In this document: piece after piece, positions 1-10,834 of the stretch
How positions within the stretch are numbered: the stretch's first letter is position 1
How the letters are laid out: each line of letters begins with the position of its first letter
From: Pegoplata infirma
Lineage: Eukaryota; Arthropoda; Insecta; Diptera; Anthomyiidae
Reading direction: 5' to 3'
Length of the DNA stretch: 64,000 bases
Assembly (NCBI GenBank): GCA_963921195.1
Contig: OY992538.1
Span: forward strand, 14,718,330 to 14,782,329
Position numbers and translations under genes: made by a program
Notes under the pieces: model-generated
What the model saw: the letters and a program-made list of their open reading frames with translations, nothing else
Told to the model about the DNA's origin: nothing
The model's database searches: none

Positions 1-1233
1 AAACAAGTATAAAATGGATTCAGTAATACATATATTATCTTAAAAAAAATCGTTAACCCTTTCTGGCTATGGGTCAAAAATGAACCATTTAGTAAAAAAT
101 ATATTTTTTCTTGATATCAAAAAGTACAAGCACTATTCCTAACATTTTTTTCCAATATGGGTTAAAGATATCTTAAATAGGTAAGATTTTAGGGCTGATT
201 TAAAGTTATCTAAAAGATTGTCACACATTAAAATATATATTTTTTTACTGAATGGGTAATTTTTGACTCCCTACCCTACCAATAGAGTGTATAACGTCGT
301 ATTCACAGACAATTTGTTCAACATTTTCACTGTCCCAAAACACTGTGCGTTAAAAGCAACACATGATACACATGTATTCGTTCGTTTGTCAAAGCGAGTG
401 TACTGTGTGTAGTATCGATGACTTTATATGAACGACGAAGAGCAAATATAAATTATACAAACCGACTTATCGACTAACTAAACTGAAAACAACAAACAGA
501 ACACAACTGAACAAAACTAAACTCACTGAATGAACGAACGAACGAATGGACGGTTGGGTTAATATTTTATTTCACAGGGCTCTCAGAATGATTATCAAAT
601 CCATCCACATGATAATGGGCGCCAAAGTATGATTACACAAACAAAAGAAGAAGAAATGAAGGAAAGAAATAAAACTAAAATATTTATTGTATCTGCATCA
701 TACATCGTACATACTAATGAACAATGCACACGCATACATACATAATAAATAAATAATTTCCAATTTGAATAAGTGCACACATGCGCTTTACTTTTAAATT
801 TAATTGCACTGATTTCTTTTGTTTAATAAGATTCTCTTTTTTGGGCCTCGAGCTCGAGTAATTTCATATATTCTTTTTTTTGCGTTTAATTGTAATTTAC
901 AAAAATAAAAATACCAATCAGATGTCGTATGTACAATAGTAATGACAATTTTTACTCTATTCATTTACTTCTGACGCATAATGTATAAATTTCACACTCT
1001 GCATTTGTTTTTGGTTTTTTTTTTTTGTTGTTACTTTTTTTACTTTCTCATACAAGTAGCATTTGCTGTAAACACATTTTTTGTACGTATACGCCATGTG
1101 TTAGTGTTTAGCGAAATAAGTATTCCACATACGTATACGCATTGATATACCGATGAATATGTTCATATCGTAGGCGAATATTCAAAACTTGCTATCTGCA
1201 TAATAAAAATTTTTAAGAAGATCCAATAGAACT
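1..1233. other. Intergenic, no gene recognised
   Basis: AT-rich sequence without a convincing coding region. The stretch around 300-560 is more complex than its surroundings and ends with short GAAC/GAACG runs near 531-545, but no promoter motif or exon can be assigned. The only open frame here (about 60 codons on the - strand near 600-780) has no family resemblance. Confidence 0.5.
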
Positions 1234-1242
1234 GTTATTTTT

Positions 1243-2071
1243 GAGACCCTGAAAAATGGCCCCAATGCAAAATGGCCCCAAAGCCAAAAATGAAAAAAGG
1301 CCCCAAGTTTGGGTCTTTTTAAAAATGAAATATCACCCCACTATGAATTATTTTTAGTGAAAAATTGCCCCAAAAAATTGAAAAAAAAATGAAAAAAGGC
1401 CCCAAATTGCATTAATTCTACAATATGAAAAATGGTCCCACTAAAAAAATAATTTTCAAACCAATATGAAAAGAGGCTTTAAATTTAATAAATCATGCAA
1501 TCGAGCGAAATAAATAAAAAAAACACTTTAATATTATGCCTAAAAATGCTTTATTTTGCGGGGAGGGTGGGTTTAATGCATGGAGTTTAAAACCCCTAAG
1601 ACCGGCCGAAGGCCGGCTACGTAGAAACAAATTTAAGAAAAAAATTAAATTGCACACAGATATTGATTGTGAACTACTATACTAAGTAGTTGTTGATAAT
1701 CCGAAAAATGTACGAATTATATTTTTCTTTTAAAAGTTTTTCTGCGTAGCCGGCCTTCGGCCGGGATTAGGGATTACTAACTCCATGCATTCAACCCACC
1801 TTCTTCGCAAAATAAATGCATGAAATTTCAAAAAATCAAATTTAGGATCATTTTTCATTATGCAAAATGGCCCCAAATGACAAAATGGGCCAACATTTTT
1901 GGGGTGACTTTTAATGAAAAATGTCCCTAATTAAAAAAGGAAAAATTACCCCAAAAAATCTGGAAAAATGACCCCAAATTTTGGTGTTGTTGTACTCAAT
2001 ATAAAAATTTGGGGCCATTTTTCATTTTTGTTTTGGGGCTATTTTGCATTGGGGCCATTTTTCATGGTGCC
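1243..2071. mobile_element. hAT-like non-autonomous element with GGCCCCAAA-rich arms
   Basis: The ends are inverted copies of a motif reading roughly CCNTGAAAAATGGCCCC, and a 9-bp direct repeat GTTATTTTT lies on both sides (1234-1242 and 2072-2080). The arms are full of degenerate GGCCCCAAA units. No transposase remains. A GC-rich palindrome sits in the middle. An 8-9 bp target duplication fits hAT elements; the superfamily is inferred. Confidence 0.7.
1548..1820. repeat. GC-rich inverted repeat nested in the preceding element
   Basis: The two arms share GGCCGAAGGCCGGCTACG and the flanking ATGCATGGAGTTT, in opposite orientation around an AT-rich centre. The outermost bases (TTTATTTTGCG and CGCAAAATAAA) also pair. 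The same GGCCGAAGGCCGGCTACGCAG motif recurs at about 46109-46130, so this is a dispersed family. It is probably a MITE inserted into the host element. Confidence 0.65.
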
Positions 2072-2102
2072 GTTATTTTTAGGTAATTCTAAGAGTTATT
2101 AT

Positions 2103-3162
2103 TAGAGCAAGTACTTTCATGAAAATGCATATTTTTACTCAGCATTGTAAACGTAACATAAATTAAATATCTATCCGAATCAATGAATTTGCAATAAAAT
2201 GGCATTGATTTGTAGTTGCATATTTTTGCATATTTTGGTATAAATGCATATTTTTGCATATTTTCAAATAATTTGGACTTTTTTTAAATTTCATCAATAT
2301 TTTTTCAAAACCCCCTTAGGAAAATTCAAAACCTATCGCCTATTTCTTATAGAAAAATGTATTTATTTATAGAAATCATATTCGGATGCATTTTTTAAAG
2401 CAAATGGATTCTAAAAGTATAATTTTAAGATTCTGAGAAAAGTTTCCTATTAAAAATGTTCCTATTCTGAGACATTTTACTAATCGGTAAGAAAAAAATG
2501 TTTTCGAATGTAAGATTTCTTAAAGGAAAATTGCGTTTTTTTATTAGAGTGAGAGTGAGGTCTTTTGCTTTTGAGTTAATTTTTGGACTTAAAAATCGTA
2601 AAACTCCGAAAAAAAGTGAAAAAAAAAATATTTTAAAAATATTTTTTTTAGAATAAAGAACAAAAAGTATTGAAAAATAACTTGTTCTAAAAAAATATTA
2701 GAGGTATTCAGAGTCTTGTTGCCACCCCTGGCAATGTAGCAAAAGAGTACTTCTTTCAAAAAATACATGTATTTTGAAAAGTAATTTTGAAAAGTGCTCT
2801 TTTACCACCAGTGCCAGGGCTGGCAAGCAAGACTCTGAATACCACTATTGTATTTTAATATTATTTTTCTTGTATAATTTTTTTTTCTTCAGAAATATTT
2901 AGTGACTCAAAGAAAAAATTGCTCAAGCAAAAAATATTTTACTCATTAAAAAATTGTTTCCACTCAATAAACATTTTTAAGAATTGTCGAGGGCCTCAAA
3001 GTATTGGACAAAGCCAAAATTATGTTGACAAATTATTTTTTTAGTAAAAACAATAATTTTTAGATGCATATTTTTGAAGTTTTTAGTGCATATTTTGGAT
3101 TTTTAGACGCATATTATAGGCACATATTTTCGTTTTTTAGATGCATGAAAGTACTTGCCCTA
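2103..3162. mobile_element. hAT-like element, TIR TAGRGCAAGTACTTTCATG
   Basis: Both ends carry TAGRGCAAGTACTTTCATG in inverted orientation, and the element is flanked by a perfect 8-bp duplication GTTATTAT (2095-2102 and 3163-3170), the hAT signature. The interior is rich in GCATATTTTTGCATATT runs and has no open frame. A related truncated copy lies at about 30865-31140, inside the Mtor intron 2 foldback. Confidence 0.8.
2703..2843. mobile_element. Short MITE nested in the 2103-3162 element
   Basis: A 141-bp unit bounded by GGTATTCAGAGTC and its inverse GACTCTGAATACC. The arms continue into a shared TGCCAGGG/CCCTGGCA block and then AAAGAGTACTT/AAGTGCTCTTT. No clear target duplication was found. 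Confidence 0.6.
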
Positions 3163-3471
3163 GTTATTATTAATCTTTTTTTCTACAATATGTTTAAAAA
3201 CAATTGTTTTTGAATTAATACTTCAGTTAAGAATTAATTTGATGGATGACAACTAATTCAGTAAACATATTTCCAACGAAAACTTTCTTTTGAAAATATT
3301 GCAGATAGCAAGTTTTGAATATTTGCCCTCCATATGAGGTTTGTTTTAATATCGTGTATTTATTCTCTAACTAAAGATCAATGTGTAACTCGTAGCAGAA
3401 ATGTTAAAGTTATTTATACATAAAAATGTGAATTGTTTTAAATTTGTGTGAATCACGCGTGCACGAGAGTG

Positions 3472-3545
3472 AGTAAAAACAAGCGAGAGTGTTAAATTTG
3501 GCTGTACCGAATCTTTGATATCCTCCAACCACTGTAGGAAAATGT
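3472..3545 (-). repeat. 3' end fragment of the DINE-1/Helentron-like family (R1)
   Basis: On the - strand this reads TTGGAGGATATCAAAGATTCGG, continuing with TACAGCC and then AAATTTAACACTCTCGCTTG. That is the 3' end seen in the fuller copies at 4158, 21296, 43598 and 61441. It is truncated on its internal side. Confidence 0.6.
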
Positions 3546-3924
3546 GGCACAATAGTGGCATTTTTGGCCCTTTTCATCCTCTCCAAATATTGTCACAATT
3601 TTAAAATTAATTAAAAAATTTTTTTTTACTAAATTTAAATTATTACAAAAAGGAAAAAATGGATCAGTAGTCCCCCTTTTAAGAATCCTACTATTTATTG
3701 CAACAATGTAAGTTTATTGTTTTCTTTAAATTTATGATTTTAAAGTGAATGGTAATAAAAGTGTTTCGAATTCCTGCTGGAATTTGATTGGTCTAACAGG
3801 ACCTGTTGATCAGAAACATACTTTGGCGTAAGCATTGAGAAATTAATTTTTTTTGGCATGTAAAATGACAATGAAATGACAATGAATATGAAATTGGGTT
3901 TGATTTTTCATACAAAAGTAATGC

Positions 3925-4625
3925 CAGGTTCAGAGTCTGAGACTTTTTCTATATGAAAAATGTCTCACAATCTGAGACCTTTTTCTATACAAAAAATGTC
4001 TCAGTATCTGAGACTTTTTTTATATGAAAAATGTTTCAGAAGCTGAGACTTTTTTTATATGAAAAATTACTCAGAATTTGAGACTTTTTCTATATGAAAA
4101 AGTCTCAGAATCTGAAACTTTTTCTATATGAAAAATGTCTAAGAATCTGATACTTTTTATACCCTCCAACTACAGTATGGGGGTATACTCACTTTGTCAT
4201 AAATGAGCTAAAGAACTAAACCAGCCTCTAAAAAATACCATTTTTTACATGATTTTTTGTATTTTTGAAGTTCAAAGTCCTGCATTTGGACCCAGAGAAT
4301 TAGAAAATGTCGTTTTTTAGGTCCGCCCTTCCTTTATGGGCGTGGAATAATTTTGTTTTCTTTTTTTGAAAATAATGATAAACTTGTATTTCTTTAGTGC
4401 AAAAAGCATAAGAATGAATTTTTAAACACATATTCGAGAGGAAATTTGCCTACCCCAATTATCACTACCGGCCGCTCTCTAAAAAAAAAACGGCCCTGCA
4501 ATTTTTTTTTTTTTTTTTTTGCATGTTAGAGGGTATAAAAGATTCGGCACAGCCGAATTTAACACTCTACTTGTTTATACAAAAAATGTCTCAGAATCTG
4601 AGACTTTTTCTATGTGAAAAACTAC
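3925..4625. repeat. Tandem repeat of a CTCAGAATCTGAGAC-type palindromic unit
   Basis: Repeated units of about 40-50 bp combine the palindrome TCTCAGAATCTGAGA with TTTTTCTATATGAAAAATG. They run from 3925 to 4157 and resume at 4576-4625 after an inserted R1 copy. A related, more diverged field (TTCTCAGATTCTGAGACATTTTTTGTAT type) lies at 38690-39060 in Mtor intron 1. Confidence 0.65.
4158..4573 (+). mobile_element. DINE-1/Helentron-like element R1, internally deleted copy
   Basis: Starts TATACCCTCCAACTACAG and ends with the inverse subterminal motif (GAGGGTATAAAAG), then the short palindrome ATTCGGCACAGCCGAAT and TTAACACTCTACTTG, flanked by T-runs. Subterminal inverted repeats, a 3' hairpin and T-rich insertion sites match the Helentron-associated (DINE-1/INE-1-like) architecture. 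That class assignment is inferred; the family itself is directly seen, with at least four copies here. Confidence 0.65.
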
Positions 4626-5541
4626 ACTCAGAAAATTATGTAAGTTACTACATGTTAGTTGTTTGTATATTTTACAGTAGTTAGATATTTTCAACTACAA
4701 AGTCAGTTTTTAAATTATTGTTTCTGTAAAGACAGTCGAGCTCTGGCTATAATTATAATTATGTATTATAATTTTTTGATTTGTTATATATGGTTTTGAA
4801 TTGAGAAAAGTGTGAAAGAAAAATTTTAATTTTTCTAAAAATTTAAGACCAGGATGTCTTGTTTTTTACTAGTTTCATATTATCCAGTTATAATAATCTT
4901 CAGAAAAACTTTTAATGTCAAATTTATTCAGTTAATAGTCAATAGAACTCTATATGTGAAAATTATTAACAGATCGCAGCCGACAAGGATTGAACCCATC
5001 ATCTGTAATACTTTGCTATTAACTGCTTGTAACGTACAATCACTCTAGTCAGTTGTTTTTGTATGAAAAATATCAAACAACTATTTCTGTTAGTTATTTT
5101 AAGTAGTTTTTTTGAATAACTAACAAAAAAGTACTGTGATGTAGTAACAGTTATTTAAAGTAGTTAATTTTATTTTTTTTTATCTCTGAAAAATTTTTAA
5201 AGTTTTTTTTCCAAAAAATAAAAATAATTTTCGTTTTTTTTATTTTTCACAAATTTTTGTTTTAAAAAAAAAATTTGAAAAAATTTGGTCTTCAATTTTT
5301 TTTTCTGAAACATTTTTTGAAAAAAAAAATATTTATAGATTTTGTTATTTTTACTACATTTTAGTTGTTGACTACAAATGTAAGTAGTTTTTACTACATA
5401 AGTCAGTTGTTTTTTGTCAGTTAAAATAACTAACATAGTTAGTTGATTTTACTGAAAAAGTAGTTGACCTTAAAACAACTTACGAAGTAGTTATTTTAAC
5501 TGACATTTTCAGTTGATTTTACTAACATAATTTTTTGAGTG
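4625..5541. mobile_element. TIR MITE (CACTCA family), copy A, carrying a tRNA-headed insert
   Basis: The ends are CACTCAGAAAATTATGTAAG and the inverse of CACTCAAAAAATTATGTTAG, flanked by TA on both sides, as expected for Tc1/mariner-type elements. The arms are built from TTAGTTGTTTT and AACTAACA repeats. It is 917 bp against 571 and 563 bp for copies B (48808) and C (52547); most of the difference is the insert at 4709-5046. Its right edge abuts the hAT-type fragment at 5542. Confidence 0.8.
4709..5046 (-). mobile_element. tRNA-headed SINE-like insertion inside MITE copy A
   Basis: Read on the - strand, a degenerate tRNA-like head comes first, with B box GGGTTCAATCC at 4997-4987, followed by an AT-rich body of about 250 bp. 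An 8-bp direct repeat AGTCAGTT (+ strand) flanks it at 4701-4708 and 5047-5054. MITE copy C reads straight through the same point (about 52623-52632), giving the empty site. No open frame of note. Retroposition (SINE) fits the tRNA head; a DNA-element origin is not excluded because 8 bp is also the hAT duplication length. Confidence 0.65.
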
Positions 5542-6285
5542 TAAAAGAAATTCAAAATCCTGTATTGTAAGAGGGTTTTGACTAGATACTACATAGATAA
5601 ATTATCTAAAAGATCTTCCAAATTAGATCTGTTTTACAAGGCATTACTGAAAAGTAATGTTGTTTTTTTCAAGTAACTACACTCAAAAAAAAAAACTTGT
5701 AAAACGGTAAGAAAAGTTTGTAACTTTTTTTGCTACCTCCAATTTGTCAGCAATTCCTTGTAATTTCACAAGCTTTTTACCGATAATTTTGTAATTTTAC
5801 TGTAAGGAAATCTCGGGAATTTACATTTTTTTTTTTTGTACAAAAACCATAGAAATTTGTAAAATTACAAATAAAAATTGTAAAATTACAAAAATGCTTC
5901 TTTTGTTTTACAAAAATACAAAAAAAAAAACATGTTAAAAAGTGTCGTTTATCAGATGTTGGTTTAGTTTTTCAAAGGGTAACTTTTTTCCCTCTGGTCC
6001 GATTTTGTCCATTTGCGAACGCAACCGGCCTATAACCATGAGACATATTTGTGCCAATTTCAGGGGCTTTTTTATTTTGGACTGAATTGTGTTTTATGCA
6101 GACGGACATGATAGTTTTGTTTAACTTTTTTAGTAAATAAAAAATTTAAAAAAAAAAAAAAACGAAAACCCGATTATTCAAAACCGGGTTTTAGTTACAA
6201 AACCGAAAAACCGATTTTTTAAAAGACGGTTTTTCGAAGTATTCGAAAACCGGTTTTTAAAATAGACGAATATTTGACAACTCTA
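5542..6285. mobile_element. Right-hand part of an hAT-like element (TAGAGTTGTCAAA family), copy 1
   Basis: Collinear with 12587-13477 (shared GAAATTCAAAATCCTGTATTG, CTTGTAAAACGG, GACGGACATG) and ends in the same GAATATTTGACAACTCTA terminus at 6285. Near the end are several ACCGGTTTTT/AACCGAAAAACCG inversions typical of hAT subterminal regions. The left end is missing; MITE copy A occupies that side. Confidence 0.65.
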
Positions 6286-6929
6286 CTGTATTGTTATAAT
6301 TTTGTCATTATTCATTGAAGAAATTAAATTCTTTCATTTCTGATAAGAATAAAAATACTTCTATGCTAATTATTATCAACACTATGCCTTTCCCAATAAC
6401 TCTTTCAATGTTCCAATTTTCTTTAGTTGTGCTCTGTATGTAGCTCTTTCACAACTTTTCAGACCAAGTGCTGATAACATTAATCTCTTGACAACGATAG
6501 TCAACGCTGCAACTAAATGTAAACCAATGAGACATTATATAGCAAAACAAGTGAAAAAAGCAAAAGTCTGCTATGTCGAATCTTTTGATAGCCTACGCGA
6601 AGAATTTGGAATATAGAATATTTAAGAAACCGAAGAAAAAACTTATTTCAACACTTTGTTAACCTTAAAACCTTAAAATTTTTAATATAATTTCATTTAT
6701 CTGAACACCAAATCTCTAAATCTGTCATTTTCGTTCATTTTAATTTAAAATTTACCAATACGTATACTTAATGTAATTTAAAATTTATTTGTTAATCATA
6801 CGTTTGGCATCATTTAACAGAGGCATTTTAAAATTTAAATTAAGAATGCTAAAAGACAAATATTTAACAAATATTTACAAAAAAAAATATTGCACTTACA
6901 TTAGACAAATTTTTATTGTCCTAGGCATA
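6286..6929. other. Intergenic, nothing recognised
   Basis: AT-rich, no gene-like frame. A weak 6575-6595 CTATGTCGAATC/TTTTGATAGCC motif may be the eroded end of an R1 copy. Confidence 0.35.
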
Positions 6930-7649
6930 AAACTAATGTGGCACAATTTTGAGGCCAATCGGATAAAATTAACCCTTGGCTATTAAAGTTTTGGATTTTT
7001 TAAAAATTTTAAAAATAAAAAAAATATGTCTTGCGACACATCACTTTTATTCATTTTGATGCGCAAAACACGAATTTCGAGATATCGCTATTTGGAATTT
7101 GCAAAAAATTGCGTCTTTTTCCTACGTTCAAGAAATTTTGAAAACAGAAATCTCAAAATTTCTTTCCCTTGACCCTTTTATAGAGATTGAGACAGTCTTT
7201 CATTTAAACTTAATTTGAGCCAAATCCGACTCGGTTTTGGAAAATTTTCACAAATATTTTGGATTTTGGAAGAAATGAAAAAATAAAAAAAAATAATTGA
7301 TCTTGTGATACATTATTTTTATAAATTTTGGCATGCTGAATATGAAAATGAATACACTGAAAGAATTATTGTTCATAATATCTATGAACATATTTCATAA
7401 AACAAAATTCATAGAATCTTTGAAACAATTCATTGGCTGAATGAATATTCATTAGTATTGTGAAATATTTCATAGAATTTTATTCATAGATTTTGTAAGA
7501 TTCATAGAAAAAATTCATAGAAAAAAATGTTATTAATAATTTTTTAAAAATTAAAATAATGTTACAATAATTAAATAATTTGAATAAATATATTAAAAAA
7601 ATATAAAAAATATAAAAAAACATAAAAAAAGTAAAAAAAAAAAATATTG

Positions 7650-7724
7650 CGGCCGTGGCGGGATTCGAACCCAAGACCTACCGGCTGGGAAATTTATAAT
7701 CGACGCCTTAGCTATCAGCGCCAC
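7650..7724 (-). pseudogene. tRNA-like module (class II-like), degenerate
   Basis: On the - strand an exact A-box consensus TAGCTAAGGCG (7714-7704) is followed by B box GGGTTCGAATCCC (7672-7660). The text around it resembles a Ser/Leu-type tRNA with a longer variable region. The acceptor arms do not pair cleanly and no proper anticodon stem forms, so a working tRNA is unlikely. It lies inside the 7355-8246 element. Confidence 0.55.
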
Positions 7725-7900
7725 CAAAGGAGGAAAACCTCGCCGACTAACACTTAGTTTTGTAATGTTCGTTATTTTTTTTCTGCAAATACACAAACAT
7801 TTTGTTTTCTACAAACATACACACAGATTTTGGCAGAGCATTGTAGCAGAGCATAATATTTTAAAGCAGAAAATGGATTTTAAGTGTTATAACTTGTTTA

Positions 7901-7972
7901 TTTACTTTAGCTCAGTAGTTAGAGACTTAGCTTCACAAACAACTGGTATTGTGTTCGAATCTCGGTGGGGAT
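7901..7972 (+). pseudogene. tRNA-like module, degenerate
   Basis: A box TAGCTCAGTAG (7908-7918) and B box GTTCGAATC (7953-7961) are at ordinary tRNA spacing. The D arm is recognisable, but the anticodon and acceptor stems are broken. It points away from the module at 7650-7724 in the same element. Confidence 0.55.
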
Positions 7973-8340
7973 AAGTTAAAAATAAATTAATTTTTAAAAA
8001 TAGAATATTGTAAATAAATAAAAATAAAATAATAAAGTAAATAAAAATTAAATAATAAAATAAATAAAAATAGAATTGAACAATAAAATTTTTTTTCCAT
8101 AGCCTATGAACTTTTTCATAGGTATCTGGTTTCTATGAATTTGTTTCATAGATTCTATGAAGGGCATCATTGGCTCACTTCTAATGATTTTTTTCATAGA
8201 ATCAATGTACGTTTTCATAGCCGTAATGAACAAAATTCTTTCAGTGTATAAATGTCAAAAAAATTTCTGAAATCGGTGTTGAGGTTTTCAAAATACCGCC
8301 TATTAAAAATGATGTGGTGGACCACGAAAATTTTATAAAT

Positions 8341-8722
8341 GGGCGTGTTCAGCAGAGAAACCTGCTACTCAACAGTTGAGATATAGCATGTTTTGATTAT
8401 TTGACTCTGCTGAACGCAATTTTTTATGAATGTGTTAAAATATTGGAAAAAAATATATTTTTTTAAGGTTTTGATATATTTTTTCAATTAAAAATACTTT
8501 TTTAATAATTTGTTTGTTTATTTTCTTAATAAAGTCTAAAAAAAAATAATAATTTCAATAAAAAAGCTAATGTATCAGTTTGTGATTAAATGTAGCATAA
8601 TTTTTTTACGCTACCAAAGTTGAGAAGCGCTCAGTCAACATGTTGACTGAAATGTCAAAAATCAAGCCGTTCAGCAGAATGTTGAGGAGCAGTTGAGTAG
8701 CAGCTTTCTCTGCTGAACGCCA
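8341..8722. mobile_element. TIR element, GGCGTTCAGCAGAGAAA ends
   Basis: The left arm (GGCGTGTTCAGCAGAGAAAC, then CTGCTACTCAAC) is the inverse of the right arm (GTTGAGTAGCAG, then CTTTCTCTGCTGAACGCC). The internal copies TCTGCTGAACG (about 8405) and TTCAGCAGAATGTTGA (about 8670) form a second inner pair. No clear duplication at the ends and no open frame. Confidence 0.6.
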
Positions 8723-10046
8723 TCAATATTGTTTCCCACCAGTATACTCTACATATCGAATTTTTCAATTCGACACTAATTTTGAAAGCAAAAACCTATT
8801 GTGTTTTAACAAAATACAAACTTTAAGAGCTGGTTGCGCCCTGAAGATGACCTACAAAATTCAAAAATTTTCGTTTTCCCTTATCAGTCCTTTAATAGGC
8901 ATCATTCCAGGGGAATGCCTAGATTCGGCACAGCCGAAAATAAAATCTCAATACATATTTGCTTCGCCCTAATACACAGTGGTAAGAATGCTCCTTTAGA
9001 GTGGTGTTATTTCTTCATCTTTTGATTTTCCCAAGTGTCCGGAAAATTTTTTTATTATATTAGAGCTAAAAAGTATGTGGTACAAATTTGAGGAAAATCC
9101 GATGAAATTAACCCGTGGCGCCCGGCGATCAAAGTTTTGGATTTTTGAAAAAATTTTTAGAAAAAGGATTTTAAAAAAATTTTACCAAAAACCCTTTACT
9201 TTGATCGAAGGGCGCCATGGGTTAAAATGGTCTGATTTGTCTCAAATTAAGTTTAAATAAAAGTTTGTCTCAAGCTCTATTCTATAAAATTGTTAATAAA
9301 AAAATATTTTTTTTTTACAAAATTTCTTGAACGTTAGAAAAACCCGACATTTTTAGAAATTTCTTCAAATCACAATATCTCGCAAATCGCTCGACTAATA
9401 ACAGAATTTTTTGATATTCGTATTCAGCATGCCAAAATGAATAAAATAAGTAAAAAAGTTAAATTCGGGCTTGCCGAATGTATTGATACCTTCCACAATG
9501 CAAAAATAATTATTGCAAAAAACTTTATTTAAAATGAAATCACTTTGGAAAAAAAAAATTGGAAATAAAATTTCCGAGAAAAAAAAATTTTGTTAAAAAA
9601 AATCCGCGATTTTTTTTCTTTTTTTGTCAAAAAATATGTTCGTTTTTGTTTAAATACCATTCGGTTTTCAATTATATTCACATATGTCAACCAGCAGCCG
9701 AATTAAAGCATTTTTTGTATATTTAGGTTATGTTGAATGTAGCAAAATTTTTGAGGTGTCCTTACATTTTCATTCATAACTTTTGAACCGCTGAACCGAT
9801 ATCGCTCAAATGCAATATCAAACTACTGGGGAGAACTTCCATTAAATATGATAAGTTTCTGTCATCTTCGTCTAATATTTTAGTCGTAATCACCATTTTC
9901 AAAAAAAAATCGCCATTTTGGAATTTTGAAAATCCAATTGCAGATTCTTCTTAAGCGACCCCAAAAAGAGTTTTAAGCACAGTACAGACTAGTATGCAAA
10001 CACTGGTGCTAATTGCGTACTTTCCAATATGGTGGTATGGTTTTTA
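8723..10046. other. Intergenic repeat debris
   Basis: Includes a fragment at 8826-8870 (CTGAAGATGACCTAC) shared with the 16.7-18.0 kb foldback. Another part at about 9715-9900 (TTTTTGAGG-GTCCTTACATTTT and CATTACTTTTGA-like) recurs near 41820-41960. No gene seen. Confidence 0.4.
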
Positions 10047-10425
10047 GCATAGTGACCATAGAAAAGATTAGAAGGTTCGCAGTGTTGTATTTGATGTATT
10101 TTCCAATATGGTGGCAAAATGCTTGTTCTTCCTCATCTCACACGTATTTAATATCAAATTATATTTTTTGTTTATAAAAAATGGAATTTGTCGTTCATTT
10201 AGTTAAATTTATTATTTATTTTGCTTTATTCAACGTTTTTTTAAAGATAATACGCACTATTGAAAGTTTAAAATCTTTTTTTTCTCTTTTGTTGTTTGCT
10301 TTGTTGTTGTTCTCCTTTATTTTGCATTGTTTTTATTAAACGTCAAAAGTTACATAATGTGCTGTCACTAATACTTATTCAAACCAAATACGACTCTGTT
10401 TCAATTCTATTTTTTTTCTATGATA
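10047..10425. repeat. Dispersed repeat, copy 1 of a pair
   Basis: Nearly identical to 45663-46035 over about 375 bp: shared blocks include CATAGAAAAGATTAGAAGGT, TTTCCAATATGGTGG, CTTGTTCTTCCTCATCTCAC and ACATAATGTGCTGTCACTAA. A short open frame in it is not conserved in a coding manner between the copies. Class unknown. Confidence 0.7.
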
Positions 10426-10834
10426 GTGACATAGTAATCCATCGACCGTTTTGTAGATCTGGCATCACCAAAGATAATTGGAAATTCTGGCAATGCCAAA
10501 CTAAAATTCAAACGTAAAGCAAAGAGAGACAAAAAACAATCTGCATTCTCACTGTAAAACTGGTATCTTCCATCTCGCTCACATTTCGATTTGTGATAAA
10601 ATTTCGTAAACAATACCATATGGTTTTTGTTTACTACTTTTTCAAACGCCATTTGTTGGACTACTCTATGACTCTGGTTTTTACTAGAGTTGTCAAAACC
10701 GATTTCCGAAGTATTCGAAAAATCGATTTTTTTCTATTTTTCCGGTTTTTTAAAACCGGTTTTTTGAAAAGGCCGGTTTTCGAAGTATTCGAGAAACCGA
10801 TTTTTTGGTCTCGAATAATCGACTTTTTTATATA

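Larger units (their letters stand above)
7355..8246. mobile_element. TIR element with two divergent tRNA-like modules
   Basis: The ends read CACTGAAAGAATTATTGTTC and the inverse of CACTGAAAGAATTTTGTTCA, each next to TA (7353-7354 and 8247-8248). Beyond the ends are arrays of TTCATAGAATC-type short palindromes. Between the arms lie two tRNA-like modules pointing outward, one on each strand. No transposase frame. The TA duplication points to a Tc1/mariner-type mover. Confidence 0.75.
6930..9470. repeat. Eroded foldback hosting two other elements
   Basis: The left arm (about 7040-7350) carries TTCAAGAAATTTTG, AAACTTAATTTGAG and TTTTGGCATGCTGAATA; all recur in inverse orientation in the right arm (about 9235-9460). 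Next to it, 9107-9226 forms its own hairpin (AACCCGTGGCGCCCGGCGATC against GATCGAAGGGCGCCATGGG). The TIR elements at 7355-8246 and 8341-8722 lie between the arms. Edges are approximate. Confidence 0.55.

Noticed and set aside
5568..6285. CTGTATTG at 5562-5569 and again after 6285 as a target duplication of the 5542-6285 fragment
   Set aside because: The left occurrence is also present in the collinear copy at 12587-13477, so it belongs to the element interior; the match is probably coincidental.
7650..7724. Functional tRNA gene (Ser/Leu-like)
   Set aside because: A and B boxes are good, but acceptor and anticodon stems do not pair; recorded as a tRNA-like relic instead.
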